DNA from: Apostichopus japonicus
Lineage: Eukaryota > Echinodermata > Holothuroidea > Aspidochirotida > Stichopodidae
NCBI RefSeq assembly: GCF_037975245.1
Contig: NC_092571.1
Span: forward strand, 22,925,917-22,989,916
Direction: 5' to 3'
Length of the DNA stretch: 64,000 nt
Position 1 is the first letter of the stretch, and the number at the start of each line of letters is the position of its first letter. The notes below the pieces were generated by a model that did not search any database, was not told the origin of the DNA, and was given only the letters and a program-made list of their open reading frames with translations. Of this stretch, positions 25,207 to 36,132 are shown one piece after another. The position numbers and the translations under genes are program-made.

Positions 25207-25819
25207 ACCATGGGCACCTCGGCTGTGGAGGAAGTTGTTTATGCTGAAAGGAAGCCTCGCATACGGTATAATCAAAGGAGTCATTTTAGTGAACATGGTG
25301 ATAGAGAGTCATCATTGCATATTTAAGGATGGTCGACCATGGTGGAGGATTGAGAATCAATGAGGGCCTTGAATGCAGCCAGGGGTCGCCGTGTTAGCTT
25401 CAGTTGATGTGATTATAGAAACAGCTGTCCAGTGAAACTCTTCCGGTTTTCTGGGAAATAACGTCGATTCTGGATGGGAACGTAACTTGTATATGAACAC
25501 TGACGTGAAAAGAAATGCTGTATAAACGTGAACCCCGAAATTTAAGCAGACAGATAATCATATCATATTATATAATATCCAGGAATGTAAGTTAAATCAA
25601 GTTAGGTCTGACAAAAAAGGCTGATAGTATTTTGTTGTTGGAAAAGCCGTCGTCCTCAGTTAAAGGATTTCTTACGAGTTGAGTTTTTGCTACGTAAGGT
25701 TGTCTGTGTATATATGTTTCCTACAGATCGACAATTCAATGACAAATAAACATCAAAACAAACAATATACGCATTTTAGGAAGTTATTTACGTTAATTTG
25801 AGACTATTTTGAAGTATAT

Positions 25820-25985
25820 ATACATATGTATATATATATATATGTATATATATATGTACATATTTATAGATATATATATATATATGTGTGTATGTAAATA
25901 AATTAATAAATAAATAAATATATATATATATATATATATAAATGTATATATATATATATGTATAGATATATATATAGATATATAT
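25820..25985. repeat. (AT)n / TATG microsatellite at the inner edge of the left arm
   Basis: Interrupted TA dinucleotides with TATG, AAATAAAT and TAGATA variants. The homology between the arms stops at about this point. Confidence 0.9.
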
Positions 25986-26514
25986 CTTGTTACGTTGTCA
26001 GATACAGGTTGTAGTTGTTCTTAGGTTTTGTTGTCGGAATGGGAAAGGAATCGGCAGACGAGAAAGTAGACGAAAGGGCAGTTAAGTGTAGAAAGAAATA
26101 TACTAGGACTTTCGTTGTTATTCATGAAAATATACCCAAAAAACAACAACAACGTACCGGTACTTACAAACTTGGGGCTTAAGCTAACGCGCTTGGAGTA
26201 CCTCCTTTAGGTAGGGTCCGGTGGTGTAGGGGTTGGTCCGGCCGATAGTTACGTGACGGGATACGGTGACTGGTGCTGTTAAGCCGTTTTCCACAGGAGT
26301 TATGAAAGCAGGTTAAAGACTTCTTCCTGCATTACGATTGAGACGTCAATGCTGGGCAGAGTCACAGGAAACGGAATAGCGTTGTGACAAGATAAAAATG
26401 CAGGCAGGTTCACATGTTAAGGCAAGAAGGAATGTTTGAGACAGCAGCAGCCAAGGATCAGAGAGGCTGCGTCACGGGACAGAGAAACTAGAGCCACGTG
26501 AAACTGTCCGTTAT

Positions 26515-26803
26515 AGGAGTGTTAGCTCAGTGGTCAACGCCGGTGCCTTTTAATCATAAGGTCCCGAGTTCGAGTCACTCCAAGATTAATGTATGTCGTC
26601 CATTTACAGAGTTGTTGACAATTGAAAATTCATAATCATGGATGTTAAATATGAATCTAAGAGACTGACTTCAGTCAGCTTGCGGCTTTGATAAGCCAAT
26701 GATGGCTTTTCGCGAGTTCCTGCTTGCAGGAGGATCTAAAATACATACATATACATACATACATACATACATACATACTTACATACACGCATACATACAT
26801 ACA
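26515..26803 (+). mobile_element. tRNA-derived SINE with (CATA)n tail
   Basis: A box TAGCTCAGTGG (26,523-26,533) and B box GAGTTCGAGTC (26,566-26,576), then the same body as the SINEs at 24,597 and 32,397 (CTTGCGGCTTTGATAAGCC, GCGAGTTCCTGCTTGCAGG) and a CATA tail. This is not a functional tRNA gene: there is no cloverleaf 3' half. Confidence 0.85.
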
Positions 26804-27203
26804 TATAGGGATGACTTGAGTTCAGCCGACCGTAACCGCACCCTTGGTAATCAGCATGGCGTAGCGTGACAATGAAGTATTCAATAGTCCACTTCCTGCT
26901 GGAACAGTGCTTATTACGAAGATGTAGAGCAAATATTATATAATTTAGTATACCTAAACTGTAATTTACAACATGTTTTTACTCGAGTTTCACGCCTCAC
27001 GGCGATCATCAAACAACTGAACGTAAACCGAAACGGTCGCGTGTTCTTATTTTTTACTGGTGCGGTCATTTGGTTTGTTACCGTGGCGACATTTTGAGAT
27101 GAGCTCAGTTTATTGGTTTATTTTGTCTTTGGCGCGTAAGATTGCCAACTTTTTTTTTCCACGCAGAGGTAATTGCACAGTCCCAGATTCACGCTTGGGT
27201 GTG

Positions 27204-27512
27204 TTTGATTCTTTTAGGCCGTGGCTATTCTTACGACTAGTTGTAACAATTATTTATAAACTATTCTTACGACATCGGCGAATTCATGCGAATTCAAAGT
27301 AAATAAAGCAACTGCGCATGTAGTAGGGGTAACCCTAACCCTAACTCTAACCCTCAATCCAACCCTAACCCTGAACCTAACCCTAACCGGAAATTACTGT
27401 TACTCCTGGTCGTAAAAATAGTACTCCTAGTTGTAAAAAATAGCAACTGCGCATGCGCAAAAGGTCATTATTGTTACAACTAGTTGTAAGAATAGCCACT
27501 TTGATTCTTTTA
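27204..27512. mobile_element. Inverted-repeat element carrying interstitial telomeric repeats
   Basis: Inverted ends GTGGCTATTCTTACGACTAG (27,221) and its near complement ending at 27,499 are bracketed by a 13-bp direct repeat TTTGATTCTTTTA (27,204-27,216 and 27,500-27,512), with GGCC between the left repeat and the end. The middle (27,330-27,388) is degenerate CCCTAA repeats (ACCCTAACCCTAACTCTAACC and so on), flanked by CAACTGCGCATG motifs. No coding capacity. Confidence 0.75.
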
Positions 27513-27579
27513 CTATTTTCCAGCTTATGTTGTGGCTAATTCCCCTTCTTTTCAGGTTCCATACGTATTTTGACAGTTC

Positions 27580-29955
27580 TGTTTCATTTTGGTACTTCTA
27601 GTTTCTGAGAGATTTGGAGTGGTTGTTGATCCGCTGTTTGTTGTTGAACCGCTATAGAGCTGGTTAAACATTTCCTTTGTAGGGGGGCAGTTTTTCGTAG
27701 ATCTGCAGTTGCATGGTCTAGTAGAGGTTGTTTCTGGTGTATACACCGAATGGTGTACCAAAAACGTTCTGCCGTCCCATATAAGTCAAAGCAATCCCTT
27801 TGAATTGACAACGGAAACGGATTAAAATAATCCGACACGGATTAAACATGGGTGACTTAGGTTTTAGATTTAGTTCTCAGAAGTGTTTTCTTTTCCTTTT
27901 CTAGATTTGTCTGTTCAAGAATCGTTTTGGTCAATGGCACATTGCCGATCTATGTTGAGTCATTCTCATTCTTTGCGTGTTTTTCGCGTCTCCAACGTAT
28001 TGTCAGTTGCAAATATTGCAGTAGATTTTGGCTGCTCTGAGAGTCCCAGTGCAATTGACAAGTAAGCACGTCTTGCAATTTTGCGTACAGGGCGAAGTTC
28101 CTGTATTTTCTGTTATGATTGCCTCTGATGAACTAGGTCTTATAATGAAAAGACAGGTGAATCTGAGAACCTGATTACAGGCGTTCGGTGCTTCAGAGGA
28201 GCAAATGCGTCGAAAGCGCAACGTTTGATTGTATGGAATGTTTCTGGAACAATGACGTGGATGGTAAATGCTTGGTAAGTATGGAACGCCAAAATCGACA
28301 AAAATGCAGAAATTTTTTACGTAAACCTAAGTCATTATGTGAATACAAAGTTACCGGCATAATTATAATGACCAAGAACAATTTAAGTCCTTATGTGGCA
28401 CTAATAGCACCTCCACATCATAACCAAGAACATTTTATCATCCTAACACTGCCACATAATGACCGCCAATACCGACAATATTCACAAGTCCTTATGTGGG
28501 GACTCGCATATCGCCACCTAAGGAATAACGAAGTTCGCTAGTCATAATGTGGCGATATGCGAGTATCGACATTACGAATAACACAATTCGTTAGTCCTTA
28601 TGTGGCGATACGCGAGTCTCCACTTAAGGACTGACAAATATTGTCGGTTTTGGCGCAAAGAAAAAGATTAGTTGATCATTTCTTATGCGGTGGGGCTATT
28701 CAAGAAACGTGTTGGTTTGAGCTTACTGTATAGGATTCGCGTAGTAATAATAACATTGATTCCTTAGCTTCATGTAATTAGGACCAGCCTACCATACATA
28801 TATCACTACTAAGTTCTAACGTAGTAGACAGATGATGTCACATGCTGTATTGTATTGTACCTGCTGCAACCTCCTTACGTTTTGAATGACTTGTTTTGAA
28901 TGACTTTTGTTCCTCAAATCTGGCTGCAAAATCAGACATCCCGAGTGTTTTTAATACTTCTAAAATGATAAACGAGTCTGCGTTCACCGGAGACTATGCA
29001 CATTTACAGCAGTTAATAATATTAATATGTTTCAATGTTTGATCTGTTCGTACGCACGTTATGCTCTAGGCCTAGCTACATCACCGAGCTAGTAGCTGTA
29101 CACTAGAATTACTGTGTTGCATTCCCCATATTTGAGCATATATAAATGTTTGGAGTTACTCGCCCAAACCAACAGGTTTTCTTGAATAGCTCCACCGCAG
29201 ATTTTTCTACGCGCCAAAACCGACAATATTCGTTAGTTCTTATGTGGATACTGGCGAATCGCCACATAAGGACTTACGAACTGAGTTAGTCCTTATGTGG
29301 CGATTCAAGTGCAAGTCCCCACTAAAGGAATTGTGAATACTGTCGGTATTGGCGGTCATTTTGTGGCAGTGTTAAGATCGCATGGTAAATAAAATGTTCT
29401 TGTTCATTATGTGCATGTGTTATTAATGCCAAATCAGGACTTATTTGTTCTTGGTCATTATGTGGCGATAAGTTTGTATTTACATAATGACTTTGTATAA
29501 TTGTATAATTTTTGTTCTGCATTTTTGTAGGTGTTGGCGTTCCACATGTGAGAGCTAGATGTGCTTGGACATGGGTTTATTGAACAAGTTTGTTTTGAGT
29601 GAGCCATTTTGTGGGGTCACATTGATGTCCAGTCAGTGAATGTTTCTGCTAGGAAAATCTGCAGTGAATTTGATTGTGTGATGAAACAAGTTTATGTCAT
29701 CAATGTAGAGTTTAGATTAGCTTCACCATGAGTCCATATCATGAAGATGTCGTCAATGAAACATAACCACGTGAGTGGTTTTCAAGAGTTGTGGAGATAG
29801 AAATACGCGTGTTTTCCCAAAAAGATTTTTGGCAAACTTTGGAAGGAGCCATTTTGGTAGCCATTGCGGTGCCATGAATCTAGAGGTAGTGTTTTTTTTC
29901 GCCAAATAAGATATTATTGCTATAGTCAAGATAAGTTGTATAAATTCAGCCAATT
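27580..29955 (-). mobile_element. Penelope-like element remnant, split by a fold-back element
   Basis: On the minus strand from 29,955 downward: RT motifs GTAMATKMAPS and FIDDIFMIW (29,727-29,761), then NGSLKTNLFNKP, an interruption of 1.27 kb, and then RFRRICSSEAPNA, SPCTQNCKTCLLV and IYCNIC of the GIY-YIG part. The uninterrupted relative at 56,343-57,390 shows what was inserted. Internal deletions (part of the endonuclease is missing) and frameshifts make it dead. Downstream (27,750-27,840) is a palindromic CGGATTATTTTAATCCG stretch also seen at 57,900. Confidence 0.85.
28281..29546. mobile_element. Long fold-back (inverted-repeat) element nested in the Penelope remnant
   Basis: About 450-bp arms (28,282-28,740 and 29,155-29,544) are imperfect reverse complements, with outer ends TGGAACGCCAA. 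The arms contain many copies of TCCTTATGTGGCGATA in both orientations. The central 400 bp is non-repetitive and non-coding. The intact site is visible at about 56,460 in the other Penelope copy. No clear target duplication. Confidence 0.8.
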
Positions 29956-31479
29956 CGTTCTTCTTCGAGAGGGTTTGATTTACATTTCATCCACCATTTC
30001 AAGCTCACACATAGTTGTACAAAGTTGCGTTTAGGGTGAGAACCTCCTATAGTTGGCTTTAACGACCCTAGGTGTCTCACCCCTCCTTTATAAAATCATT
30101 GCTTTGCCTCTGTAAAGTTTCATTCCCCTATACCTGAATAGGTCGGTGAATATTCGAATTTGCCTGCCCCCCACTCCCTGCACCCCTAACATTAGATTGA
30201 CCATTTTTGTTTATGAATTTTCCAAAACAGATACTGCTTATTAGCAAGTTTGAGGAGACGAAGATGAGAGGACGTTGATAATTTATGTTTCCACAATTTA
30301 TCACCAGCTTTCAGTATTAAAATCTTCGTCTGGACCTCGACACCCTACCCGATCCCGTGTCTCCCTGAATATTTATTGCTGTAACATATCTATAGCTATT
30401 AGCATTTTATGTGAATTTTTTTTTTTTTTGAATCGACACAATAGTGTATGTCTTTCGTTTCAATCTCACCAGATTTACATTTTCGAAGAGACTCGCTGTT
30501 AAGTCTATGATTTCTGTTTCCTTACAAGTATTTACGATGCCGCGAGATTGAAGGTATTTTGGAAGTTACTACAGATGCATAAAATAATGCCCTCACTTAC
30601 TATCGCTAATTTTTCTTTTTCTTTTCACTTATTGTATGAAATCAAATTTAACATCTTAGTGACAGTGCTTTTTATACGGTAATTAAACCCCTCTGTTTGA
30701 ATTGTGGATTAGACCAATATTGTGCGATATTGTAAATAATAATAATAAGAATCAAACAAAGCGAATAATGGAAGCAATTAAATTTGGCTTGTGAAAAAAT
30801 ATGACACAGAACTACCTCAAAATAGTCTAATATTAGCGTAAATCACTTCCTAAAATGCGTTAATTACGTTTGATTTGATGTTTATTTGTAATTGAATTGT
30901 CAATCTGCGTTTTATATATATATATCTATACGTTGTGTCGTAATTAAAGAGATGCGAAGGGAATATATATACACAGAAAACCTTACGTATAGCAAAAACT
31001 CAACTCTTAAGAAATCCTTTAAACTGGAGACGACGGCTTTTCCAACTACAAAATGCTATTGGCTTATTTAAAACTGGACACATGTAAGACCTAACTTGAT
31101 CTATCTTACATTCCTGGACTGCGGATGATATGTTTTGATATACAATTTTCTGTCTGCTTATATTCTGGGGTTCACGCTTATACAATATTTCTTATCATGT
31201 CAGTGTTAATATACAAGTTACGTTCCCATCACGAGATGCCATTATTTCCCTGAAAAATACAACTCAAGCCCACATGGCGACTCCCCTGGTTGTGTTCAAT
31301 GCCCTCTTTCATCTAAACCCCCACAATGGTGAACCATTTTTTTTATATACAACGATGACTCTTTATCCCCACGTTCACCATCAATGACTCCTCTAATTAT
31401 ACCGTACGCAAGGCTTCCTCTCAGCCCAACCACTTCCTCCACAGATGAGCGTCCTGGTTTATATGCAAGGCGATATGAT

Positions 31480-32152
31480 AAAAGAAGATTCCCTGGCTTC
31501 CTCCTCGATCTGAAAGACAGAATCCTGATCAACACTTCAAAAACCTTGGAAATTGCTTCAATGCGCACACATTTTTAGCTTGCATTTATTCATATTAGTA
31601 GCCCCAGGTTTGGCATGCGTTGAACCTGTTCCGCGATATCGCGCGCTGGAGATCTCTGTAGGATTGACAAATATCTAAGTTTTGTAGGCCAAGGTCGTCG
31701 CAAACAGAGAAGTTAAGTTCATAATTATACGGAATTATAAACTCTTCTACAAACAGATCGGTGATATGAGACGGACTCTCACGAACATCGTCACATGTTT
31801 CTGCAGCTTGCCAGGATAAAGTAAAAAATCCGTAGCCATCTTCCATCTTTAAACCATTTTCGGTGATATTGAGTTGAACAGTTTGTTTGGTTGGTACCGC
31901 CATGTTTGATTGTAGAAAAGGTTTCTCAGTTGACACGAAACTCTCCAGAACTAATTTGTAAACAGGTTTCGCATGTGGAGGGATGTAAAACTGAACCGTA
32001 GGGGCTCGAAGAGTGTACTTATATCGGTCACACAACTGTTCTCATTTGGATGAAAGAAGTTGCTTCAATTATTCCTGTTGATACTCCAATGACGTGTTAA
32101 TCAGAAGTCAAAACATGGGGCAACACTGGATTGTTCGGTAGAGTCGGTTTTT
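31480..32152 (-). pseudogene. Broken divergent paralogue of the secreted protein (copy E)
   Basis: Starts after an acceptor (TTCAG) with KPTLPNNPVLPHVLTSD and an immediate stop. A deletion near VQFYIPPHAKP removes the residues that copy D keeps as FLTGSD. The body (KLVLESFVSTEKPFL to NACQTWGY) is open, then stops. It mirrors copy D and shares its flanks, so the pair arose with the palindrome. There is no exon 1. Confidence 0.85.
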
Positions 32153-32396
32153 CTGAATTATTAAGAAGAAACAAGTTGACGTTACATAAAAGTAACCGTT
32201 TGAAACATTCAGATATGGTACTTCTTATTTTAGACAGCAACAGTGAAGGTTGGAGAGAATCGAATCGGTAGAGGGGTAGCAGTGGGATGTCGATTGCATT
32301 CTGTGGCACAAATCTAATTTAATTACAAAATTAAATGTTTGGCACAAATGGCACAAAATTAAATGTTTGAATGTTGGCATTGAAAGGGCACTTGTA

Positions 32397-32603
32397 TGTA
32401 TTTTAGATCCTCCTGCAGGAACTCGTGAAGAAGCCTCATTGGCTTATCAAAGCTGCAAGCTGACCGATGTCAGTCTCTTACATTCATATTTAACGTCCAT
32501 GATTATGAATTGTCACCAACTCTGTATCTGGACGACATACATTAATCTTGGAGTGACTCGAACCGAGGACATTATGATTGAAATGTACCGGCGTTAACCA
32601 CCG
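32397..32603 (-). mobile_element. tRNA-derived SINE
   Basis: Flanked by a 6-bp duplication CTTGTA (32,391-32,396 and 32,604-32,609). The minus strand carries a B box (GGTTCGAGTC) and the shared SINE body. The mirrored site in the left arm (about 23,995-24,010, AACTACAAGTGCCC) is empty, so insertion post-dates the duplication. Confidence 0.88.
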
Positions 32604-33264
32604 CTTGTAGTTTACAATTTACGAGAAACTGATACTTTTATAGCAAGAACGGACACCTTTTTCAGGTTTTCATAGTATGGTTTGTGAAGATAGGAAGTTG
32701 GCGTGGGGTTGGTAATAGACACGGACTTCCAGTGTCCCGGCTTATTCGTCCCAAAGGCTCTAACTATTTAGTATATAACTCTAGCTATTCAGCCTGTGAC
32801 GCGAACCATTTGGCCTGTGACGGGAGACACGTTAGGTCTGCTGCTCTTGCTAATTTCGACCTGTGTTATGAGCTACCCTTTACGGTTTTTATAATTTAAC
32901 AAGCATTTCATTTCTCGAAATGCCATAGTAATTGTATATGGCAAAAGTGTTCTACGTTTTGGAGAAGGAAGAGATTGAAGGATCGACGTTCAGATTGCAT
33001 GAAAGAATACTTGGATTGAGACACGTTTTTCAAGTTACTTATAAGTGTATTACTGATTTATTCTGTAGATTATTGTGTAAAATGAAAAGTACAACCTTCA
33101 GTTCTTCCGATGACAGAAAATATAGTGTGAATTGCCAATCACCAATTGAATGAATGTAAACAGAGCTTAAACTCGCCATTTATCAAGGGTGATTGGGGTG
33201 GAGGGGGTTACTGAGACCGACTTCATTGACTGGTAAAGCAAAGTTTCGAAAAGTTAACCATAAC

Positions 33265-34286
33265 CGCTGGCGGATCCAAGGGGGGGGGCAAGGGGGGCCA
33301 TGGCCCTCCCAAAGGTGAGCCAAAAAGTGTTTCCGAACATCCGCTAAATCATATGATTAGAAATTAAAAAAATCGAGAGGAATAGCAGTGGTAGACTAGT
33401 CTAAACCATTTCGTTTTCTGGTTTAAAATTAAATGCAGAGCTCCCAACTGACCCGCAATTCGCGGGAATTAGACCCGCATTCTAACACCCATACCCGCTG
33501 ACCCGCACAAGCGTCCGAAAAAACCGCATTGTAATTGTCAAGTATACATAAAAAAATTTGCATCAAATTTTGACTTAGCAACCATCATTTCTTTAGCATT
33601 TAGCATAATAGAGTATAAAACCTCCTTTACATCATCATTTGAACCTCAAATTAGCCTATAATTCTTTTCATTGGGGCGAGCAGCGAACATTTTCATGCCA
33701 CGGGAAAGAATGAATTATCACCTACTATTCAATTTATTGATGTTACACACAAAAAATGCATATTTCTCAGAAAATTTTGGGTGACAAAAGCCTTTCTAAG
33801 TGCCACCAATTTACATGTAGGCATCACCAGGATTCCAAAAAAATTCAAAAGGGGGAGGGGGACACCCCCTCCCCTTATACCCCTCCCCCAGGACGGCGAT
33901 TCGTGGCATGGACCAGCATTTGCCTTCTCAAGAGTTGGGAGCTATGTAAATGTATGAGCATGAGGATTTACAGTTTAACACCATTTTGCAGTTACAGGCT
34001 GGTTGTAAGAAATTTATAACCTATGAGAAATAAAATTTCTTGAGAAAGATGATCCCAACTTTGTTTTAAAAATATTTTAGAAAATTACACCTGGGAAACA
34101 TTTTTTTTAGAAGTAAATTAACATCACCATTGTACACTTTTGTCGCACCAAATTGCATCTGAGGGCATTCAGCAATAGAAAATTTTCCAAAGGGGAGGGG
34201 GGCACCCCCTGCCCTTAGACCCCTCCCCCATATCACTCTAATGCCACTTTGGCCCCTCCCAAACAAAGACCCTGGATCCGCCAGTG
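33265..34286. mobile_element. Non-autonomous hAT element
   Basis: Ends CGCTGGCGGATCCA and (reverse complement) CACTGGCGGATCCAGGG are flanked by a perfect 8-bp duplication ACCATAAC (33,257-33,264 and 34,287-34,294). The interior has G-rich ends and no transposase. Confidence 0.9.
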
Positions 34287-34807
34287 ACCATAACCCGTGT
34301 GTTATAATTACAACTTGTACACTGTTATCGGCTTGGAGAAGAAGGATTTGAGGCGATTTTCTCGGAAAATGCATCATTTTTAGAATAAAATACGGACGGA
34401 AACGGAGTTTATTCAAAACTTTTGTATAATGTATCTCGGAGATCTAGACAGGTTTCAATGGAGAAAACCCCCGGACACTACCATTTTGTGATATTGCTTG
34501 TTCTCTCGCAGCGACATTAAAGGGTCCTGTTTTCTTGAAGCGCATTTAAAGCAGAAATGTTTTCAAAGAGGAATTCAAAAGCACCTAAAAACATCAAGGC
34601 CACAAAATCACATATTGAAGCACGTCCGGATGGGGTGTCCGGATAGTACGGAATAGCAAATGCGACAACATTTCAATATGAAAACGAAACTTAGATGGAC
34701 AATAATAATTTATAAAGTTAGCTCATTAAGTTTTAAATTTCAAACTAGACCGACAGTATCTGTGTCGTATTGTTCCATTGTGCCCACTAAGAAAACTGTT
34801 GTACCTA

Positions 34808-36120
34808 CTATGACAGAGATATTTGCTTCTGTTTCGTATGATCTAACATGTGGAACGTAATTGCGTCCATTTTCGTATGTCTAATGTCAAGTAATGGCAA
34901 TGTCTGAAGCTTATGAGCGGTAACAAGTGCACACAGCATGGTTACTTTCAAATTTACTTGCTTAAGTGACAGTAATTGAAGTGGATGAAGTCCCCTCAAA
35001 TATGTCAGTACTATTGAAACATCCCACATTTTCCTGTAACGACACCGCTTAGGCGGTCTTAACTCAAATGCCCCTTTTAAAACCTTGTAACTAAAGGTTG
35101 GCTCCCGACTGATTCTTTTCCGAAGGCAACAATCAAAGCTGACACCGCACATCTGGCCGTATTTACGCTGTTGTCTCCAACGTCCTCATAAAAACAGCGA
35201 TGAGAAAATATGACACATTAATTATATGGGTTTGAAGTACATCGTACGTATTCTTGGGACAAAACTCACTATTTGTGACTCCTTGAGTTATATTGTTGAC
35301 TTGTATTTGCCTCCACGAGGCCAATATGCCATTACATGATTGCTCAAAGAGCTCTCTTTCCTTGAATGAATGCCTGATACAAGGCATAAGGAGTTTCTTG
35401 TGAAGTGGATGAGGGAGGACGTGAGATAAATGGGATAAAAGGACTTCCTGATGAGGTAGCATTCTTGAAGTAGCAATGGTCATGTGGAATAGTTTTGAAA
35501 AAAAATGGTTGCGTCGCCTATCAGGATAACAAGTATCATTATTCCCTCGGCTTGGTCCTGCTCGACCTTTTGGAGGTATCTTGCAATTATGCTGAAGGGA
35601 AGGGGATGCATAGAAAAATTCCCCACTCTAGTGTGAAAGAATCCATATGCCGAGCCTCAGGATCAGGCCTACATGAGACAATTGATACTGTTTATTCAAT
35701 CGTGTGGCAAAGAAGTCTATTTGGGGTTTCCCACAGACGACAAAATTGCATAAGTCATGTTTTATTTAGCATCCATTCCGTTTCCTAGAAAAACCGTTCG
35801 CCACAATATTTTGAGTACATAAGAGGTGACAAGCAGAAATCCAAATGTTTCTTTCCATAGACCAGAACCGTATTCGGTTAGTAAGGTGATACTTAGGAGG
35901 TGATCGCGTACCACCCATTGCATTAATATATGCTACTGCAAGTGGAGTTGTCGGACATGACTTTAATGTGACCCATAAAAACAGCTAGAATTTCTCAAAT
36001 ATTAATGGGAAAGGTTTTGTAGGTCAGTGACCTATTGCCACATGCATAGCTGATCTGGAGCTACATATTGCACCCCGCCCTATGAGAGAATCATCACTTT
36101 CGTGAATAAAATACACTTTG
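34808..36120 (-). mobile_element. DIRS-like retroelement remnant (RNase H and tyrosine recombinase)
   Basis: Reading the minus strand from 36,120 downward across several frames: an RNase H signature (HIKVMSDNST, 35,941-35,972; then INAMGG, RFWSMERNIWISACH), a linker DLFATRLNKQ and FTLEWG, an ILASWR-type start, and a tyrosine-recombinase stretch WDVSIVLTYLRGLHP, LSLKQVNLKVTMLCALVTAH, LDIRHTKM (in 34,808-35,152). RT-RH then tyrosine recombinase is the DIRS order. Multiple frameshifts and stops; dead. It is cut at its 5' side by the TIR element at 36,133. Ngaro-type membership is possible. Confidence 0.75.
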
Positions 36121-36132
36121 GTGACAATATTA

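Larger units (their letters stand above)
1925..25810 (+). repeat. Left arm of a giant, decayed inverted duplication
   Basis: Blocks of this arm recur in reverse complement in the right arm. 1,925-6,583 matches 50,590-47,487 (minus a deletion). 12,190-19,860 matches about 46,300-39,640 (clearest between 12,470 and 19,620). About 23,240-25,810 matches 34,640-30,824. The order and mirrored orientation of the three gene blocks are preserved. The arm carries private insertions (hAT elements at 13,919, 16,046 and 20,704; a SINE at 24,597). 6,583-12,190 has no counterpart that I can see. Boundaries were set by eye and are approximate. Confidence 0.8.

Noticed and set aside
26520-26590. tRNA gene
   Set aside because: A and B boxes are present but no complete cloverleaf; the body and CATA tail show a SINE. 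The same holds for 24,788-24,842, 32,550-32,603 and 54,485-54,500.
27330-27388. Chromosome end (telomere)
   Set aside because: The CCCTAA stretch is short, degenerate and enclosed by an element with direct repeats, with genes on both sides.
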